From Arctopsyche grandis (Eukaryota; Arthropoda; Insecta; Trichoptera; Hydropsychidae), in the NCBI RefSeq assembly GCF_051622035.1, contig NC_135365.1:9218001-9282000 (forward strand): DNA of 64,000 nucleotides, read 5' to 3'. The number at the start of each line of letters is the position of its first letter. Position 1 is the stretch's first letter. Positions 60,893-64,000 of this stretch are shown one piece after another. The position numbers and the translations under genes are program-made. The notes beneath the pieces are model-generated. The model was not told the origin of the DNA. It searched no databases and saw nothing but the letters and a program-made list of their open reading frames with translations.

Positions 60893-61300
60893 TATATATA
60901 ATATCGCTATTCTGTCTGTATGTCTGTGTATCTGAGATAACGCTCGCCGTACTATAATAATCCATTCAATTCAACATATGTACATACATACATATGTACG
61001 AATATAATTACGAAATAAAAAAAAACTTTGGCTTGTCGTAGATATCGTACCTGCAAATAGCCAATAATTCGCAGATATAGTACCTGCCACAACCTTATTT
61101 ATATGTAGGTAGGTAGGTAGTTTTTACCATTGTTTTTTCATATTAAACAATTAAATATAAATATATAATTAAATATATTTAAAAGGTATTTGAAAAAAAA
61201 TCGTACACAGGACCGACACATTTCTTTTTTATTTAAAAACTTAATATGTCAACCCCAATGCTATGATATTTAATCGGGTAAAACTAGTTTATCTATAGTT
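60893..61300. repeat. Repeat shared with gene C intron 2
   Basis: It starts TATATATAATATCGCTATTC and continues TGTCTGTGTATCTGAGATAA, CGCTCGCCGTACTATAA and, further on, CATATTAAACAATTAAATAT and GACACATTTCTTT. The matching blocks in gene C intron 2 lie at 48838-48882 and 49595-49800. The class is not determined. Confidence 0.6.
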
Positions 61301-61310
61301 TTGACGGTTC

Positions 61311-61412
61311 GGTGATTATTACGCAAAAAGCGGAAGCAAGTCGAGTGACAGATGTTGTGATCGAGATTTTAGTGAGTTGCACGAGATCGCTTTTTGCGGA
61401 ATAATCCGTTTA
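61311..61412. repeat. Short inverted-repeat element
   Basis: GGTGATTATTACGCAAAAAG is mirrored by CTTTTTGCGGAATAATCCG about 50 bp away. It may be a roughly 100-bp MITE. The target duplication is unclear. Confidence 0.5.
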
Positions 61413-61518
61413 CCAATTTTGACACATTTTGAAATATTTACGGTTTTTAGACTAATTTTGACATTTGTGTAATTAAAAGTTTCAAGAATTTTTTTTAGTT
61501 TCAGATCAAAACACAATC

Positions 61519-64000
61519 ATGAATAAGTCTAAAGGTACGGTGAACACATTTTTTTTAAATTAATTTATAGAAGTCTTTTATTTAATCCTTTAACTATTTT
61601 TTCATTTTCTAAAATGGCCATTTTTTCTTTATTTAAATAGTAAATTATTAGCATTTCAAATAGTAAATTGAATATTGGGCAGCAGCACATGACCCACAGA
61701 AACATGAAACTATAATTTCACTGGGATTGATACCAAAATATTTACACAAAAATTGTATTGATTAAATTAATAAGACAGTTCTTTCTTGGAAACGGGTATT
61801 TGACACGGCCATAACCAGGGTTTATTTTTGAAACAGTATTTAAGATTTTTTTTGTTCCTAAAATTTCCGAGAAATTAGGGCTAGAGTATGCTTATAAATA
61901 TTAGGGATATATTCTTCGGCACATTTAAAATAAATATTTATTCGGAGAATTCATACGACTAGAATATAAATTTTATATATACGTTATATTTATGAGTTTT
62001 TCAGAACAAATTATCATATATGTACATTTTGCAATTTTTTCGAAGAAAAATTACGTCTGCAGCGCCTTAATACGGTTTCCTTGATTATTCAATAAAATAA
62101 ATAAATCGTGACATATCTTAAATAATTCTCATTGTTAGATCTTCGTATATTTCTGGAACTTAAAATTTACATAGGCAAGTTTTTGGAGCTAAAGTAATTA
62201 CGGAACCACTCTTTACAAGGTTTTTTTTGTTTCAATAATTTTTTTATTTTATTTATTTTTTTCCTGGGTTTATTAAATATTAATTTTTGGCTTAAAATTC
62301 GACAAAATTTAAATTTTATAAAACATGACCCGGGCCCAGTTTATAAACATGGGCTGTTATCTCCTCTGATCAGGCCTGGTCGCTATTTGCACATACTAAC
62401 CACTGAGCTATACTGCTGGCTAAATAAAAAAACCAACTTTTTTATCATTGACAATGAACACATTAACAATATCTAATTTGTCCTTTATTTTTTCAAAATG
62501 ATATGGGCACTGTACCTATAGACGAAAATGATTATCATTTGGGTCGACGCATACTTAAAACGCTGAAGAAATACGAACATGATATACACCAGGTGATTGA
62601 TTACTATGTATTATTATAAATATAACATTACAGCAATTATTGACAAAAATTTAAATAAATTGTACTCTTTACTAGTTTTTCAATATTTATATTGTAATGA
62701 AATGTAAGATGAATATTAAATGTGAATAAACACATTTCAATACTAGACAATATACGAAATTGATCATTTTGAATGATACATTGATCAATTGATATGAATT
62801 TAAGTTATAGTAGTGATGTTATTAACAGTAAATAACAATGAGTTAGAAAAGACATGCGGTCATAAATATATCCACATGACCACTTTTTTTTTGATGTATT
62901 AGATTGAGATTACAACAGGAGCGTCTGAAACAAATGGATCTATTAGAACGAGAACCATAAGAATGGCACAAGCCTTAAAAGCAAGGGGGATGAAAAAAGG
63001 TGACGTCATTATGATAAGTGCTGTCAACCATAATGACATCTGCATTCCATATATTGCTTCTTTGTATATTGGAACCATTCCTCTACCCTTGACAACTGAT
63101 ATGAAGCACTGTTAGTAATTTCAAATGGTTTGCTTTTGAGATCTGAAACTTGTATAGAATAGTAATGAAAAATAACTTTTAGTGGAAATCAAACATATTG
63201 TATCAATGGGTAAACCAAAAATGGTTTTTGCCGATCCTGTTATTGCACCGGCTATTCAAAAAGTCACGTCTGAAATGGAGAGGCAAATTGAAATTGTTAT
63301 ATTCGGAAATGAGGACATGGAAGGGTACACACAATTTTCCGAATTCGTTAAACCAACTGGAACAGAAGACAATTTTGAGTAAGACAAAACCTGACGAAAA
63401 ATATTTTGTTTTTATAAATGACTATAAAATGTATTTTGGTTGAAAAACTAATTTAGATGCGACGATTTTGATCCAGCAAAGACGATTTGCGTACTGTCTT
63501 GTTCCAGTGGAACGACAGGATTGCCAAAATTAGTGGCACTATCCCACGTGTCTTTGTATTTATCCATCAGTGATCTGAATACATATTTTTTATCAGAAAT
63601 AGAAAGAAAAAACGCAAGCTATCTCATTTTTTCATCTTTATATTGGATAAGTGGTGCAGGAGGCTTGTTAATGGCTTGTTTATTTGGTATAACACTTCTT
63701 CATTGTGTAAAACCGTTTTCACCAGAAATCTTTGAAGAAGCAACAAAAAAGTATAAGGTACATCTATATTTTTCATACTTACTATTGTAATTAAAAAAGA
63801 CAGAAAAAACATATTAATATTAATTTTAGCCAACACTTACGGTAGTTAATCAGGTGACATTATCCAGTTTATTAAAATATGCTGAAACAAATGATGTTGA
63901 TTTTACCAGTTTTCGTGTGATCGGCTATGGTGGAAGTGCGATTAATGCTGAGCTATTGGATGAGTTACAAGTAAGTTGATAATTGAAATGTAACATATAG
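61519..64000 (+). CDS. Gene D (partial): luciferase-like/4CL-like acyl-CoA synthetase
   Basis: The first half of a fourth paralogue. Visible exons: 61519-61534 plus 62522-62592 (or a single 62503-62592), then 62903-63110, 63183-63378, 63457-63757 and 63830-63970; the rest lies beyond the window. The preferred start is the ATG at 61519. Splicing AAAG|GTACGG to TATAG|ACGAAA gives a 29-codon first exon, exactly as long as that of gene C and beginning MNK as it does. The alternative is the ATG at 62503. Exon 4 contains SSGTTGLPKLVALSH and is one codon longer than in the other copies, with a strongly diverged middle. Exons 2 and 3 are almost the same as in gene C. Same enzyme family; substrate unknown. 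Confidence 0.85.
62340..62425 (-). mobile_element. SINE head fragment within gene D 5' region
   Basis: On the minus strand GCCAGCAGTATAGCTCAGTG then GTTAGTATGTGCAAATAGCG and GACCAGGCCTGATC resemble the tRNA-like head of the SINE family. The body is missing or very diverged. It lies between the two possible gene D starts. Confidence 0.5.

Noticed and set aside
60893-61300. Helitron
   Set aside because: The TCTGTCTGT-like start is suggestive, but no CTRR end with hairpin or helicase sequence could be shown.
62498-62500. ATG at 62498 as the gene D start
   Set aside because: That frame stops after seven codons; the ATGs at 62503 or 61519 fit the paralogues.

Overview
The window looks like AT-rich nuclear DNA of an insect. 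It has small exons with GT-AG introns, abundant tRNA-derived SINEs, hAT and TTAA-type DNA transposons, foldback elements, decayed RTE-like LINE tails and long (TA)n microsatellites. The order cannot be fixed from sequence alone; a holometabolous insect is a reasonable guess. No bacterial-type operons, CRISPR arrays, rRNA genes or bona fide tRNA genes were seen.

Positions 1-33.6 kb hold no convincing protein-coding gene. The stretch is built from SINE copies in both orientations, a decayed tandem array of about 150-bp units (7.1-8.1 kb), several inverted-repeat elements, an RTE-like LINE tail (22.0-22.5 kb, minus) and a solo LTR with a 4-bp target duplication (25511-25808, minus).

Positions 33.6-64 kb carry a cluster of four paralogous adenylate-forming enzymes (luciferase-like / 4-coumarate-CoA ligase-like acyl-CoA synthetases). 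Gene A is on the minus strand (37365 down to 33645). Genes B (44453-46775), C (48200-52853) and D (61519 or 62503 to beyond the window end) are on the plus strand. A and B are divergent. All share one ten-exon plan with conserved phases; exons 2, 3, 5, 7, 8, 9 and 10 have the same length in every copy where they can be seen, so the cluster arose by tandem duplication. A, B and C each assemble into one open frame of 518, 523 and 524 residues with the P-loop, YGxTE, TGD...DR hinge and C-terminal SGK lysine motifs. None ends in a recognisable peroxisomal tripeptide.

The introns and spacers of the cluster are heavily invaded. Intron 9 of A holds an RTE tail split by a TIR element. Introns of C hold a TTAA-flanked element, a SINE and another TIR element. 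The C-D spacer holds three hAT-type elements and a compact LTR retrotransposon.

The most striking item is that LTR retrotransposon (56043-58844). Its LTRs are nearly identical, and it has a gag frame with two CCHC zinc knuckles but no recognisable pol. After the knuckles its long ORF continues in frame into sequence resembling the C-terminal part of the splicing factor RBM25, including the first half of its PWI domain. This looks like a non-autonomous retrotransposon that captured a host gene fragment.
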